Assembly: GCF_001678475.1 (NCBI RefSeq)
Contig: NZ_JTJR01000011.1
Location: 1 to 64,000 of the forward strand
DNA from: Gallibacterium genomosp. 3
GTDB taxonomy: Bacteria; Pseudomonadota; Gammaproteobacteria; Enterobacterales; Pasteurellaceae
Direction: 5' to 3'
Length of the DNA: 64,000 nucleotides
Numbering within the stretch: the first letter of the stretch is position 1; each line of letters begins with the position of its first letter. Under the pieces are notes generated by a model. That model had not been told where the DNA came from. It searched no databases and saw only the letters and a list, made by a program, of their open reading frames with translations. The translations under genes and the position numbers were made by a program. Shown in pieces: positions 29,401 through 37,981 of this stretch.

Positions 29401-30054
29401 TTACGAAAGATCTAAGCCCATCTGCCAAAACGCAATTTCCATTCGAGTGGCAGTAGTAAAAATGTGTTGGATTTTTTGTAGTTGTGTTGCTGAAACTGAT
29501 TCACAAAGTTGATCTAGAAAACGACTGGCTGCTTGTGCCACGTTCTGAAATTCATCACAAGCATAAGTATCAATCCAGGATTGGTAGGGATTATTGGCTG
29601 GACTTATTTTATTTTGTGCAATACGTTGCCCAATTTGAGCATAGCCTAAAATACAAGGTGCAATGGCTGCATACAGTTCCGCTAATGTTCCTTGCGCGCC
29701 ACAATCGAGTACATAACGAGAATAGGCAATACACGCAGCTGACTCTGGTGTTTGTTGTAACTCTTCTAAACTCACGTGCCATTCTTCACAATACGCAATA
29801 TGTGTCTTTACCTCTGTTAAAATCGCTTGTAAATCATGGCTAATCGCTGTTAATGCAGAAAAGTTATCGCATTTATACATAGCTAACGCTAAAGCACGGC
29901 TGTAATGCAACAAATAATGGTAATCTTGTTTAAGATAATGTTGAAAACATGGTTTAGCTAATGTTCCTGTTGCTAGTTGTTGCACAAAACGATGTTCAAC
30001 ATAATCTTGCCAATAAGGTGTGGCATTTTGTATTAGTTGCTGGGTAATCGACAT
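29401..30054 (-). CDS. tenA: aminopyrimidine aminohydrolase (TenA / thiaminase II)
   Basis: Hydrolyses aminomethylpyrimidine, a thiamine breakdown product, to HMP for reuse. The all-helical 217-residue protein has FQHYLKQDYHYLLHYSRALALA near residue 40 and the active-site cysteine Cys134 in IAPCILGYAQIG, typical of the TenA-C class. It lies between the permease and binding-protein genes of the thiXYZ importer, so import and processing of the pyrimidine are encoded together. Confidence 0.95.
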   Translation of the reverse strand: MSITQQLIQNATPYWQDYVEHRFVQQLATGTLAKPCFQHYLKQDYHYLLHYSRALALAMYKCDNFSALTAISHDLQAILTEVKTHIAYCEEWHVSLEELQQTPESAACIAYSRYVLDCGAQGTLAELYAAIAPCILGYAQIGQRIAQNKISPANNPYQSWIDTYACDEFQNVAQAASRFLDQLCESVSATQLQKIQHIFTTATRMEIAFWQMGLDLS

Positions 30055-30070
30055 AATTTTCTCACAATAA

Positions 30071-30826
30071 TTAACGTAATTGGTTTGCCCAAGGGAGAAA
30101 GTAACGCAACAATTTGTCGGTTAAGAAAAAGAACAGTAATGTGATAAACATCAACACAAACAACGCCGCAAACATTAAATCCACCTGCATTCGAGCATTG
30201 GCGTGTAACATTAAATAGCCCAAACCTTGATTAGAACCTACCCATTCACCAATCACGGCACCAATTGGTGCTATGGTGACGGCAATTCGTAATCCAGATG
30301 CTAATGAAGGTAATGCCGCAGGCAAACGTACTCGCCATAAAATTTGTAATGGCGTGGCATTCATGGTTTTACTGAGTTCTAACCAGGTTGTTGGCGTATT
30401 ACGTAAACCGTCATAACAAGCTGCTGTCACTGGAAAATAAATAATCAAAATCGTCATTGCGATTTTTGAAGCCATTCCGTAACCAAACCAAAGCACTAAT
30501 AAAGGTGCAATCGCAAACACTGGAATCGCTTGAGAAACAATTAATAAAGGTAATAACAAAGAGGAAAGCCAACTAGACAAGGAGAGCAATAAAGCGGAAA
30601 GTAACCCCAGTAAAAAACCTAAGCAAAGCCCTAATAAAATTTCCAATAAAGTCACTTGAGTATGTGCCAATAGTAAGGCAGTTTTTGATTGTAGTTGATC
30701 CAATACATCAATCGGTTTGGGTAACATATAGTGAGGTAAATCAAAAACAACCACTGTGGCTTGCCATACCAACAAAAGTGAACAGGACAATAAAAGCGAT
30801 TTAATCAAAGAAGAAAAATGCTGCAT
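30071..30826 (-). CDS. thiX: thiamine-precursor ABC transporter, permease
   Basis: BPD-type inner-membrane permease of 251 residues with about six hydrophobic segments. The EAA-like cytoplasmic loop is WLELSKTMNATPLQILWRVRLPAALPSLASGLR. It starts 3 bp after thiZ and precedes tenA. Together with ThiZ and ThiY it forms the importer for a pyrimidine precursor of thiamine, as in H. influenzae (HI0354-HI0358 arrangement, from memory). Confidence 0.93.
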   Translation of the reverse strand: MQHFSSLIKSLLLSCSLLLVWQATVVVFDLPHYMLPKPIDVLDQLQSKTALLLAHTQVTLLEILLGLCLGFLLGLLSALLLSLSSWLSSLLLPLLIVSQAIPVFAIAPLLVLWFGYGMASKIAMTILIIYFPVTAACYDGLRNTPTTWLELSKTMNATPLQILWRVRLPAALPSLASGLRIAVTIAPIGAVIGEWVGSNQGLGYLMLHANARMQVDLMFAALFVLMFITLLFFFLTDKLLRYFLPWANQLR

Positions 30827-30829
30827 TTA

Positions 30830-31558
30830 TCATTCTCCTTGCTGTAATTGGCGTAATAAGTGTTGATGTAATTGCCAAAATTCTGCTTGTTCTGGAGAAC
30901 GTATTGTTGGCGTAATTGGCGGCGTTAATACCACTTGTGCTGACTGCTTTTGCAAAACAAAAATCTGATCACAAAGCATTAATGCTTCTTGCGGATCATG
31001 GGTAATCAATAGTACCGTTTTGTTTGCTAATAATTGACGGGATAAGGTTTGCAGTTGTAATCGAGTCACTACATCTAACGCTGAAAAAGGCTCATCCATT
31101 AATACAATTTCGGCTGACTGCATTAATGTTCTCGCTAAGGCAACTCGTTGACGTTGCCCTCCAGAAAGCTGATAACACGCCTTATCTCGATATTCCAACA
31201 TATTGACTGCTTGTAGCAGTGTTTCTGCTTGTGCATAACTCGCTTTATTTTTGCATCCCTGTAAATGCTGGACTAATTGCACATTCTCAATGACAGATAA
31301 CCAAGGAAACAAACCATCATTTTGTGCCATAAAAGCAACTTGTTGCGTTTGTTTGTCTGTCTGTTGAAAAACAATTTCGCCTGATTGAATTGAATCTTGC
31401 TCTAAACCAGCAATCACACGTAATAAGGTAGATTTACCTACCCCAGAACGCCCTAAAATTGCTGTCCAGCCACCTTGCTTCAAACAAAAATTAAAATCAA
31501 CAAACAACGCTTTCTTATCAAAAGCGAGGTTTAAGTGGCGTATTTGCACTGCGTTCAT
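30830..31558 (-). CDS. thiZ: thiamine-precursor ABC transporter, ATP-binding protein
   Basis: ATPase of the ThiXYZ importer. Walker A GRSGVGKSTLLR, Q-loop AFMAQNDGLFPW, signature LSGGQRQRVALARTL and Walker B VLMDEPFSALD are all intact. I choose ATG 31558 (MNAVQIRHL, 242 residues). In-frame TTG 31579 and GTG 31570 lie inside a hairpin and a leader ORF and are less likely. It is the first gene of the eight-gene thiamine salvage operon, about 100 nt downstream of a TPP riboswitch. Confidence 0.93.
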   Translation of the reverse strand: MNAVQIRHLNLAFDKKALFVDFNFCLKQGGWTAILGRSGVGKSTLLRVIAGLEQDSIQSGEIVFQQTDKQTQQVAFMAQNDGLFPWLSVIENVQLVQHLQGCKNKASYAQAETLLQAVNMLEYRDKACYQLSGGQRQRVALARTLMQSAEIVLMDEPFSALDVVTRLQLQTLSRQLLANKTVLLITHDPQEALMLCDQIFVLQKQSAQVVLTPPITPTIRSPEQAEFWQLHQHLLRQLQQGE

Positions 31559-31560
31559 CG

Positions 31561-31587
31561 CTAGATCCACAATTAACAACGATCTAG
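31561..31587 (-). promoter_or_regulatory. hairpin masking the thiZ ribosome-binding region
   Basis: CTAGATC (31581-31587 read on minus) and GATCTAG (31561-31567) form a perfect 7-bp stem around a 13-base loop, ending 2 bases before the thiZ ATG. The only Shine-Dalgarno-like bases for thiZ (GTGGAT) enter the 3' arm. The TAA of the short leader ORF (31573-31575) lies in the loop, so a ribosome finishing it would open the stem. This mechanism is inferred. Confidence 0.5.
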
Positions 31588-31656
31588 ATTACGCACAAAG
31601 AAAATAGAATGGGTAAGAAAAATAGAAATAAATGAAGATATTTGAACTGTTTGCAT
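31573..31656 (-). CDS. 27-codon leader ORF between TPP riboswitch and thiZ
   Basis: ATG at 31656 opens 27 codons (MQTVQISSFISIFL..., a mostly hydrophobic peptide) ending in TAA at 31573. Its Shine-Dalgarno candidate AGGA lies in the 3' strand of the riboswitch closing helix (GTAGGAAACT), 8-9 bases before the ATG, so ligand binding could hide it. The stop is inside the hairpin covering the thiZ start, 14 nt before thiZ. These features suggest translational coupling; no homologue is recognised and expression is unproven. Confidence 0.45.
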   Translation of the reverse strand: MQTVQISSFISIFLTHSIFFVRNLDRC

Positions 31657-31660
31657 AATT

Positions 31661-31757
31661 AGTTTCCTACGTCAGTGTTAACTGTATCAGGTTCACGGGT
31701 ATTATCTCAGCTGCTCAGCAGCACCCCGACTAACGCTGTTTAATGTACAAGGAAACT
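31661..31757 (-). promoter_or_regulatory. TPP riboswitch (THI element) of the thiamine salvage operon
   Basis: On the minus strand the conserved TPP aptamer parts appear in order: the P1 5' strand AGTTTCCT (31757-31750), GTCGGGGTGC, a short P3-type hairpin GCTGCTGAGCAGC, CTGAGATAATACCC, GTGAACCTGAT, ACAGTTAACACTG (P4/P5 region) and the P1 3' strand GTAGGAAACT (31670-31661). TPP binding is expected to lower expression of the eight downstream genes. No intrinsic terminator follows, so control is probably translational or Rho-dependent. Confidence 0.95.
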
Positions 31758-31888
31758 TTAGAAAATACAACTTCAAATAGAGAAAAAACAGAATATAACT
31801 TTAGATTATATCTAATCAATTTAATTTACTTGTAATCTCTAATACCTATGCTAATTTAGCAACCTTTTTGATTTTTTAGGAACAATTT

Positions 31889-32782
31889 ATGCAATCTTTA
31901 ATAATTCTTGATGGTGGTATGGGGCGTGAATTACATCGCCGTAATGCACCTTTTCGTCAACCAGAATGGTCTGCCTTAGCATTAATGGAAACGCCAGATA
32001 TTGTCCGTGATGTTCATTTAGACTATATCAATGCTGGCGCTAACGTGATTACAACCAATAGCTATGCTGTTGTACCTTTCCATATTGGAGAACGTTTTTA
32101 CCAACAAGGTGAACAACTTGCTGCCCGAGCAGGAAAAATAGCACAACAAGCAGTACAACAAAGTGGCAAATCTGTATTAATCGCTGGCTCATTACCGCCT
32201 CTATTTGGTTCTTATCGTCCCGATCTATTTAATCCGGAACAGGCAGAAATGCTTGCGAAGCCATTAATTCAAGGGTTATCTCCCTATGTTGATATTTGGT
32301 TAGCCGAAACACAAAGCAGCATTATTGAAATGCAGACTTGGCGCAAATTATTAGGCGATGATCCTCGTCCATTCTGGAGCTCTTTTACTTTAGATGATTC
32401 CGCTATGCAAACCGAACCTAAATTGCGTTCTGGTGAATTAGTTGTAGATGCAGTAAAACAAGCCTTAGCACTAAAAGCAGCCACGATTTCGTTTAATTGT
32501 AGCCAAATTGAAGTTATGGAAGCTGCATTACGTCAAGCAAAAACAGTTATCGATCAACAACCTTACCCAGTTAATCTTGGTGTTTATGCCAATGCCTTTG
32601 AGCCACAACCAGAAGAGATGCAAGCGGCTAACGAAGCGATTGATGAAATTCGTCAAGATAGTACCCCTGAAAACTATCTATTTTGGGCTAAGAAATGGTG
32701 GGCTATTGGCGCTAATGTCATTGGTGGTTGTTGTGGTATTGGTCCTGAACATATTGCACAACTTGCCCAACACTTACGTTAA
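31889..32782 (+). CDS. mmuM: homocysteine S-methyltransferase
   Basis: Transfers a methyl group from S-methylmethionine (or SAM) to homocysteine, forming methionine. The 297-residue barrel protein begins with ILDGGMGRELHRR and carries the zinc-thiolate cysteines Cys204 (FNCS) and Cys281-Cys282 (IGGCCGIGPEHI). ATG at 31889 follows TTAGGAACAATTT. An amino acid permease begins 10 bp downstream, so this is a two-gene uptake and use unit comparable to mmuPM. Confidence 0.93.
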   Translation: MQSLIILDGGMGRELHRRNAPFRQPEWSALALMETPDIVRDVHLDYINAGANVITTNSYAVVPFHIGERFYQQGEQLAARAGKIAQQAVQQSGKSVLIAGSLPPLFGSYRPDLFNPEQAEMLAKPLIQGLSPYVDIWLAETQSSIIEMQTWRKLLGDDPRPFWSSFTLDDSAMQTEPKLRSGELVVDAVKQALALKAATISFNCSQIEVMEAALRQAKTVIDQQPYPVNLGVYANAFEPQPEEMQAANEAIDEIRQDSTPENYLFWAKKWWAIGANVIGGCCGIGPEHIAQLAQHLR

Positions 32783-32792
32783 TGGAGACAGT

Positions 32793-34208
32793 ATGACAAC
32801 AACAAAAATCGGACTTTCTGCATTAACTGCATTAGTGATTAGTTCTATGATCGGTTCTGGTATTTTCAGCTTACCGCAAAATATGGCTGCTGTTGCAGGT
32901 TCTCAAGCCTTATTAATTGGTTGGCTAATTACTGGTGTGGGTATTATTTTCTTAGGCCTTTCATTTGCTTGTTTAGCATCTTTACGTCCTGAATTAGATG
33001 GTGGTGTCTATGGCTATGCTCGAGCAGGATTCGGCGAATTAATGGGTTTTCTCTCTGCTTGGGGATACTGGCTTTGTACCACGATTGGAATTGTTGGTTA
33101 TCTCGTGGTTGCCTTTGAAGCATTAGGTACGTTTACTGATCAGCCTGACATTCTTATTTTTGGTAAAGGTAATACTTTGTGGTCATTTATTGGTGCTTCT
33201 TGCATCGCTTGGTTAGTCTATGCTTTAGTCGCCAAAGGAATTAAAGAAGCTGCCGGTGTGAATTTAATTGCAACTATCGTTAAGGTTTTTCCATTACTGC
33301 TCTTTATTGGATTAGCCATTTACTTCTTTGACAGCCAACGTTTTTTTGCTGATTGGCAAGGACAGGGCATCATCACTGATGACCAACAACCTGCTACCTT
33401 AATTGATCAAGTTAAGAATACGATGTTAATTACCTTATGGGTTTTTACAGGTATTGAAGGTGCAGCCGTTTTATCTAAACACGCACAACGAAGAAGCGAT
33501 ATCGGTCGAGCAACAGTAATCGGTGTCGTGATTACCCTATTAATGTATGTCGCAATTACGTTACTTTCTCAAGGTATCTTACCTCGTGCAGAAATCGCAG
33601 AAATGCCGAATCCATCAATGGCGGGTATTCTTACTTCAATGATGGGGAATTGGGGAAAAGTGCTAATCACCTTTTGCTTAATTGTTTCTGTTTTATCCTC
33701 TTATTTAAGTTGGACATTATATGCTACTGAAATCCCACATTTAGGAGCTAAAAATGGTGTCTTTCCGCCTTCATTTACTAAACTAAATCAACATAATGTG
33801 CCTCACTTTTCCCTATTATTTACAACACTCACAGTACAACTCTGTTTATTTTTAGTTTGGAAAACGGGAAACAGCTACGAAACACTTCTGCTAATTTCCA
33901 CCTCAATGATATTAATCCCTTATCTATTGGTCGGTGGCTTCTTATTAAAATATGCACTACAACACAATCTTCATTGGCGCTATAAACTTGTTGGTGGTAT
34001 CGCTACTCTCTACGCGGTATGGATTGTTTATGCTGCTGGAGTTGAATATTTACTACTCTCTGTACTCCTTTATTTACCAGGCGTATTACTATTTTTATAT
34101 TCACAACGCAAATTCTTAGGTAAATGGCAATTACGAGGGTATGAAAAGATAGTATTGTTACTATTAATCATCCTAGCTATCCCAGCATTTTTGCAACAAA
34201 TAAACTAA
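32793..34208 (+). CDS. APC-family amino acid permease (ArcD/basic amino acid antiporter type)
   Basis: Inner-membrane transporter of 471 residues with about 12 hydrophobic segments. The N-terminus KIGLSALTALVISSMIGSGIFSLPQNMA carries the GSGIF unwound-helix motif of APC transporters and resembles the arginine/ornithine and polyamine antiporter branch more than E. coli MmuP. I start at ATG 32793, behind AATGGAGACAGT; the open frame upstream runs through mmuM and is not coding. Co-transcription with mmuM suggests S-methylmethionine or a related amino acid as substrate, but arginine/ornithine exchange is equally compatible. Confidence 0.85.
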   Translation: MTTTKIGLSALTALVISSMIGSGIFSLPQNMAAVAGSQALLIGWLITGVGIIFLGLSFACLASLRPELDGGVYGYARAGFGELMGFLSAWGYWLCTTIGIVGYLVVAFEALGTFTDQPDILIFGKGNTLWSFIGASCIAWLVYALVAKGIKEAAGVNLIATIVKVFPLLLFIGLAIYFFDSQRFFADWQGQGIITDDQQPATLIDQVKNTMLITLWVFTGIEGAAVLSKHAQRRSDIGRATVIGVVITLLMYVAITLLSQGILPRAEIAEMPNPSMAGILTSMMGNWGKVLITFCLIVSVLSSYLSWTLYATEIPHLGAKNGVFPPSFTKLNQHNVPHFSLLFTTLTVQLCLFLVWKTGNSYETLLLISTSMILIPYLLVGGFLLKYALQHNLHWRYKLVGGIATLYAVWIVYAAGVEYLLLSVLLYLPGVLLFLYSQRKFLGKWQLRGYEKIVLLLLIILAIPAFLQQIN

Positions 34209-34218
34209 TTAAATAAAA

Positions 34219-34243
34219 AACGCCCCGGTTAGGGAGGGGCGTT
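34219..34243 (-). terminator. intrinsic terminator of the TRAP-idn operon
   Basis: AACGCCCC / GGGGCGTT, 8-bp stem with a 9-base loop. A run of A upstream on the plus strand becomes a T-run after the stem on the minus strand, so it ends transcripts coming from dctM (stop at 34267). It may also weakly stop the convergent permease transcript. Confidence 0.85.
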
Positions 34244-34266
34244 CATATAGAGAATTTCCTTTTGTT

Positions 34267-35586
34267 TTAAAGTAATAAAGAAGTTAGTTCAGGAAAAACA
34301 AGTAAGATTACTAATACTAAAATTTGTAATCCAATAAATGGCCATACAGATTTAAAAATATCTGTTAATTCAATCCCTTCCGGAGCCACACTTTTTAAAT
34401 AAAATGCAGCTGGTCCAAATGGAGGACTAAGGAAAGAAACTTGCATATTTACACAGAATAATACACCAAACCAAATAGGGTCATAACCAAGCGCTGTAAT
34501 AATTGGTACAAAAATAGGCATTGTCAACATAGCAACACCAATCCAATCCAAAAACATTCCTAAAATAAGTAGAATAATCATCATAATAATGATGGTATAA
34601 ATTGGAGGTGCATTTAAACTTGAGAATAATTGAGTAATAAAACGATCGCCCCCCATCAAATTATAGATGCCAATAATCATCGTTGCACCAATACCTACCC
34701 AAATAATCATTCCCACAGTATTAATTGTATGTTTAAGCGATTCTTGAATAATTTTGAAATTTAATTCTCTACGATAAAAAGCAGCTAAAATAACGCCAAC
34801 AACACCAATACAAGCAGATTCTGTAATAGAAGCAATACCACCATAAATACTACCTAAAATCCAGGTTGCAATCGCCACCGGAATCGCAATATCATGGATA
34901 ATCTTTTTAATATCTTCTTTTGTAAGTGTTTGTCTTTCCTCTGTTGCCATTGCAGGACCATAATTTGGTTTTAAATAACAAAGAATCAAAATATAGAGGA
35001 TATAAAGTACTGATAATAAAATTGATGCTGGAACTGCAGCAAGGAATAAACCACCAATAGAAACATTTGCTGTCATACCATAAATAATTAATACAATACT
35101 CGGCGGTACCATAGTCCCCAATGCCCCACCAGCAACAACTGTACCAATCGCCAAATTCTTATTATATCCCAAACGTAACATTTGCGGTAAAGCTAACATA
35201 CCTAGCAAAACTGTCTCACCGCCTATAATGCCTGACATTGTTGCTAGTAATACGGCAACAAACATAGATTGAATCGCAATTCCACCTTTTAAACGTCCGC
35301 CAATAATACGCATTGCATTATAAAGATCCCTAGCAATTCCTGTTCTATCCAATAATGTCGCCATTAATACAAACATTGGTACTGCAACAAAAGTATAAGA
35401 AGAGGTGAAGTCTGTAACCCTGGCTGCCACCATTTGCATAATAGAGGCTGTATCAAACCAAAGATAAGAAATAACTAATGCGATTAATCCTGTTAAAAAA
35501 CCTAATGGCATACCAACAAACAGTAAAGAAAGCATCATCAAAAAAATAATGAGTGTTCCCACACCAATACCAAGAGAACTAATCAT
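34267..35586 (-). CDS. dctM: TRAP transporter large permease (DctM family)
   Basis: The 439-residue membrane protein has about 12 hydrophobic segments. DctM hallmarks are VAVPMFVLMATLLDRTGIARDLY, GIIGGETVLLGMLALPQMLRLGYNKNLAIGTVVAGGALGTMVPPS and LGMFLDWIGVAMLTMPIFVPI. It performs Na+-driven solute import with DctQ and the periplasmic DctP. Its ATG overlaps the dctQ stop (ATGA). Located after idnD-idnO, its likely substrate is idonate, a gluconate isomer or another sugar acid. Confidence 0.93.
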   Translation of the reverse strand: MISSLGIGVGTLIIFLMMLSLLFVGMPLGFLTGLIALVISYLWFDTASIMQMVAARVTDFTSSYTFVAVPMFVLMATLLDRTGIARDLYNAMRIIGGRLKGGIAIQSMFVAVLLATMSGIIGGETVLLGMLALPQMLRLGYNKNLAIGTVVAGGALGTMVPPSIVLIIYGMTANVSIGGLFLAAVPASILLSVLYILYILILCYLKPNYGPAMATEERQTLTKEDIKKIIHDIAIPVAIATWILGSIYGGIASITESACIGVVGVILAAFYRRELNFKIIQESLKHTINTVGMIIWVGIGATMIIGIYNLMGGDRFITQLFSSLNAPPIYTIIIMMIILLILGMFLDWIGVAMLTMPIFVPIITALGYDPIWFGVLFCVNMQVSFLSPPFGPAAFYLKSVAPEGIELTDIFKSVWPFIGLQILVLVILLVFPELTSLLL

Positions 35587-36125
35587 GATACCACCTCCTG
35601 ATCATTTTTGGTGCAAATATGACGAAAAATATGTAATACAGAAAGAAATAGAACCATTAAGCAAGAAATAAAGAAGAATGTTTTTTCAATTGCGGGGAAT
35701 GGCGTATCTAAAACAGTCCCTGATGTTTGCATTTTAAATGTTCCCATTGGAGTAAATAATGCTTCCATCGCTGAAAGATATGAACCATAACTTAATAAGA
35801 TAAAGAAGATAAAAACCAATATCTCCACTAATAATCCTAAAGCCCATCGTACTTTTGGAGAAAATTGTTGGCGAATAAATGTCATCGCAATATGTTTATT
35901 ACTCGCATAACAAGCTACTCCACCATATAACAATGAAAGGCTAACTAAAAACGTTGTTAATTCATGAACCCAAATTGTTGGGCTAGAAAAGATATAACGC
36001 GCAAGAACCTCATAAAATCCAATAGCTACAATAAATAAGAAAATATAAGAAACATAATAACCTATTTTAATAAATAGCTGATCTAACCGATCTGAGAGAT
36101 GTAATAAAGATTGAGAAAAAGACAT
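35583..36125 (-). CDS. dctQ: TRAP transporter small permease (DctQ family)
   Basis: A 180-residue protein with four hydrophobic segments, including the family pattern GFYEVLARYIFSSPTIWVHELTTFLVSLSLLYGGVACY. I start at ATG 36125 (MSFSQSLL), seven bases after AAGGAG; an in-frame TTG at 36146 would put the ribosome-binding site inside the gene. It lies between dctP (49 bp upstream) and dctM (4-bp overlap). Confidence 0.9.
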   Translation of the reverse strand: MSFSQSLLHLSDRLDQLFIKIGYYVSYIFLFIVAIGFYEVLARYIFSSPTIWVHELTTFLVSLSLLYGGVACYASNKHIAMTFIRQQFSPKVRWALGLLVEILVFIFFILLSYGSYLSAMEALFTPMGTFKMQTSGTVLDTPFPAIEKTFFFISCLMVLFLSVLHIFRHICTKNDQEVVS

Positions 36126-36174
36126 GTCCAACTCCTTAATGGGCAAGACTATATATCTTGCCCATTGTGATGGG

Positions 36175-37188
36175 TTACTGCATCATTCCTTGAGATGTAA
36201 GGAATTTTAATAAGGCTTGATAATACTGATTACCGATTTCAGATTGTTGTGCAATTTCTTGCCAAATTTCTTTTGCAGCAGCACGCACTTTTGCTGTTTC
36301 TTCTGGACTCCATGCAACTGGCTGAACACCTTTTCCAATTGCTTCTTTATACGCTAATTTATCTTCGTAATGAGCTTTAATTAAAGTATCTAGTGCCATT
36401 CCTTTAAAATAAGAAATTAAGAACTCTTGATCTGCTGGAGATAAAGATTGCCAAGTTTTTAAATTCATTATCATATGTACTGCTGGTGAAGAGTGAATTC
36501 CTGGATAAATAGGATACTTAGCAATATCATGAACACCTTGAGCCTGGTTATTGGCAAAAGTTGAGAAATCAGCAGCATCAATAATCCCTTTTTCTAAACT
36601 GGTATAAATTTCTGAACCAGGTAAACCGACTGGTGCAGCCCCCAATTTTGCAAAAAGTTTTTGAATTGGGCCTGATGGAGCACGAATTTTCACTCCTTTA
36701 AACTCAGAAACATTAGAAATTTTAACTTTTGATGGTAAAGATTCTGCCCCAGTAACAGATACACCGATTAATTTCGCACCATATTTTTGGAAAATACCAT
36801 CTACGACCTCAAAACCACCACCGTTATAATAGAAACTTAAAATATCTTCATCACTATTCCATGCAGAAATAGTATCCCCGATAAGCCCAAATCCAGGATC
36901 TGTACCCGCATACATTGCTGCTGTCGCTACAGCACCATCAATAATTTTATTACGAACTCCTGACAACATATCACTGGTTTTCAATACAGAGTCTAATGGT
37001 AATAACTCAATACTAATTCTACCATTAGAAGCTTTTTCGATATTATCCGTCCACTGTTTCTGGATTTCATATACCTTTTCTCCAGCAAAATTTGAGCTTT
37101 CAAACTTCAAATTGATTTCAGCTGCTGATACAGCAAATGACATCATGCTTGCTAATGAGATAAATAATAAAGATTTTTTGAGGTTCAT
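36175..37188 (-). CDS. dctP: TRAP transporter periplasmic solute-binding protein (DctP family)
   Basis: A 337-residue protein with a signal peptide (MNLKKSLLFISLASMMSFAVSA). The DctP-fold segments include RISIELLPLDSVLKTSDMLSGVRNKIIDGAV and FKGVKIRAPSGPIQKLFAKLGAAPVGLPGSEIYTSLEKGIIDAAD, in which the conserved Arg (in KIRAP) binds the substrate carboxylate. So the ligand is expected to be an organic or sugar acid. Strong site AAGGAGTGTATT precedes the ATG; idnO is 26 bp upstream. Confidence 0.93.
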   Translation of the reverse strand: MNLKKSLLFISLASMMSFAVSAAEINLKFESSNFAGEKVYEIQKQWTDNIEKASNGRISIELLPLDSVLKTSDMLSGVRNKIIDGAVATAAMYAGTDPGFGLIGDTISAWNSDEDILSFYYNGGGFEVVDGIFQKYGAKLIGVSVTGAESLPSKVKISNVSEFKGVKIRAPSGPIQKLFAKLGAAPVGLPGSEIYTSLEKGIIDAADFSTFANNQAQGVHDIAKYPIYPGIHSSPAVHMIMNLKTWQSLSPADQEFLISYFKGMALDTLIKAHYEDKLAYKEAIGKGVQPVAWSPEETAKVRAAAKEIWQEIAQQSEIGNQYYQALLKFLTSQGMMQ

Positions 37189-37214
37189 AATACACTCCTT
37201 AAAATAGTAGTTGT

Positions 37215-37979
37215 TTAGACAGCCGCTAACATACCACCATCAACAAACAACAGATGGCCATTGACAAAATCAGAGGCTTTTGAAGAAAGAAATACCGCTG
37301 CACCAATTAATTCATCAGGATCCCCCCAACGATTAGCAGGTGTTCTTTGGCATAACCATTGAGTAAATTGCTGGTTTTCGACTAATGCTGTTGTCATTTC
37401 AGTCTTAAAATAACCAGGAGCAATACCATTTACTTGGATGTTGTAACGCGCTAGTTCGACACACGCGCCCCGTGTAATCATTTTTACTGCACCTTTAGAT
37501 GCTGCATACGGTGTAATCGTATCTCGACCTAATTCACTCTGCATCGAGCCAATATTGATAATCTTCCCAGCTTTACGCTCAACCATATATTTCCCTACCG
37601 CTTGAATCATTAAGAACACGGCTTTTTGGTTAGTGTTAATCACACTATCCCAATCTTGTTCAGGGAATTCTAGAATTGGGTGACGGCGTTGGATTCCAGC
37701 ATTGTTAATTAAAATATCAATAGGACCAATTTGCTGCTCTATCATTGCAATACTCTTTTCAATTTCTGCTTTATTCGTTACATCAAAAGGTACTGCATGA
37801 GCTTTAAAGCCTTTTTCCTTTAAGGTATTTGCCGCTGCTATTGCCCGTTCCGCATTTGTTCCATTAATAATAATTTCTGCACCATACTCCGCTAAGCCTG
37901 TTGCCAATAAAAATCCAATCCCTCTTGTTGATCCTGTGATTAATGCTCTTTTTCCTTTTAAATCAAAAAGATCTTTCAT
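37215..37979 (-). CDS. idnO: gluconate 5-dehydrogenase (5-ketogluconate reductase), SDR family
   Basis: Interconverts 5-keto-D-gluconate and D-gluconate. The classical short-chain dehydrogenase of 254 residues has the nucleotide motif TGSTRGIG, NNAG, and the catalytic Tyr158-x3-Lys162 in PYAASKGA. The sequence resembles E. coli IdnO (LFDLKGKRALITGSTRGIG at the start). It lies 2 bp after idnD, pairing oxidation of idonate to 5-ketogluconate with reduction to gluconate. No gluconate kinase is in the window, so the last step must be encoded elsewhere. Confidence 0.88.
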   Translation of the reverse strand: MKDLFDLKGKRALITGSTRGIGFLLATGLAEYGAEIIINGTNAERAIAAANTLKEKGFKAHAVPFDVTNKAEIEKSIAMIEQQIGPIDILINNAGIQRRHPILEFPEQDWDSVINTNQKAVFLMIQAVGKYMVERKAGKIINIGSMQSELGRDTITPYAASKGAVKMITRGACVELARYNIQVNGIAPGYFKTEMTTALVENQQFTQWLCQRTPANRWGDPDELIGAAVFLSSKASDFVNGHLLFVDGGMLAAV

Positions 37980-37981
37980 AA

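Noticed and set aside
31559-31579. thiZ start at TTG 31579 or GTG 31570
   Set aside because: Both lie within the leader hairpin and overlap the leader ORF; ATG 31558 aligns with the family N-terminus better.
32508-32792. Open frame extending the APC permease upstream through mmuM
   Set aside because: It is out of frame with mmuM, has no membrane segments and no ribosome-binding site; ATG 32793 gives the proper N-terminus.
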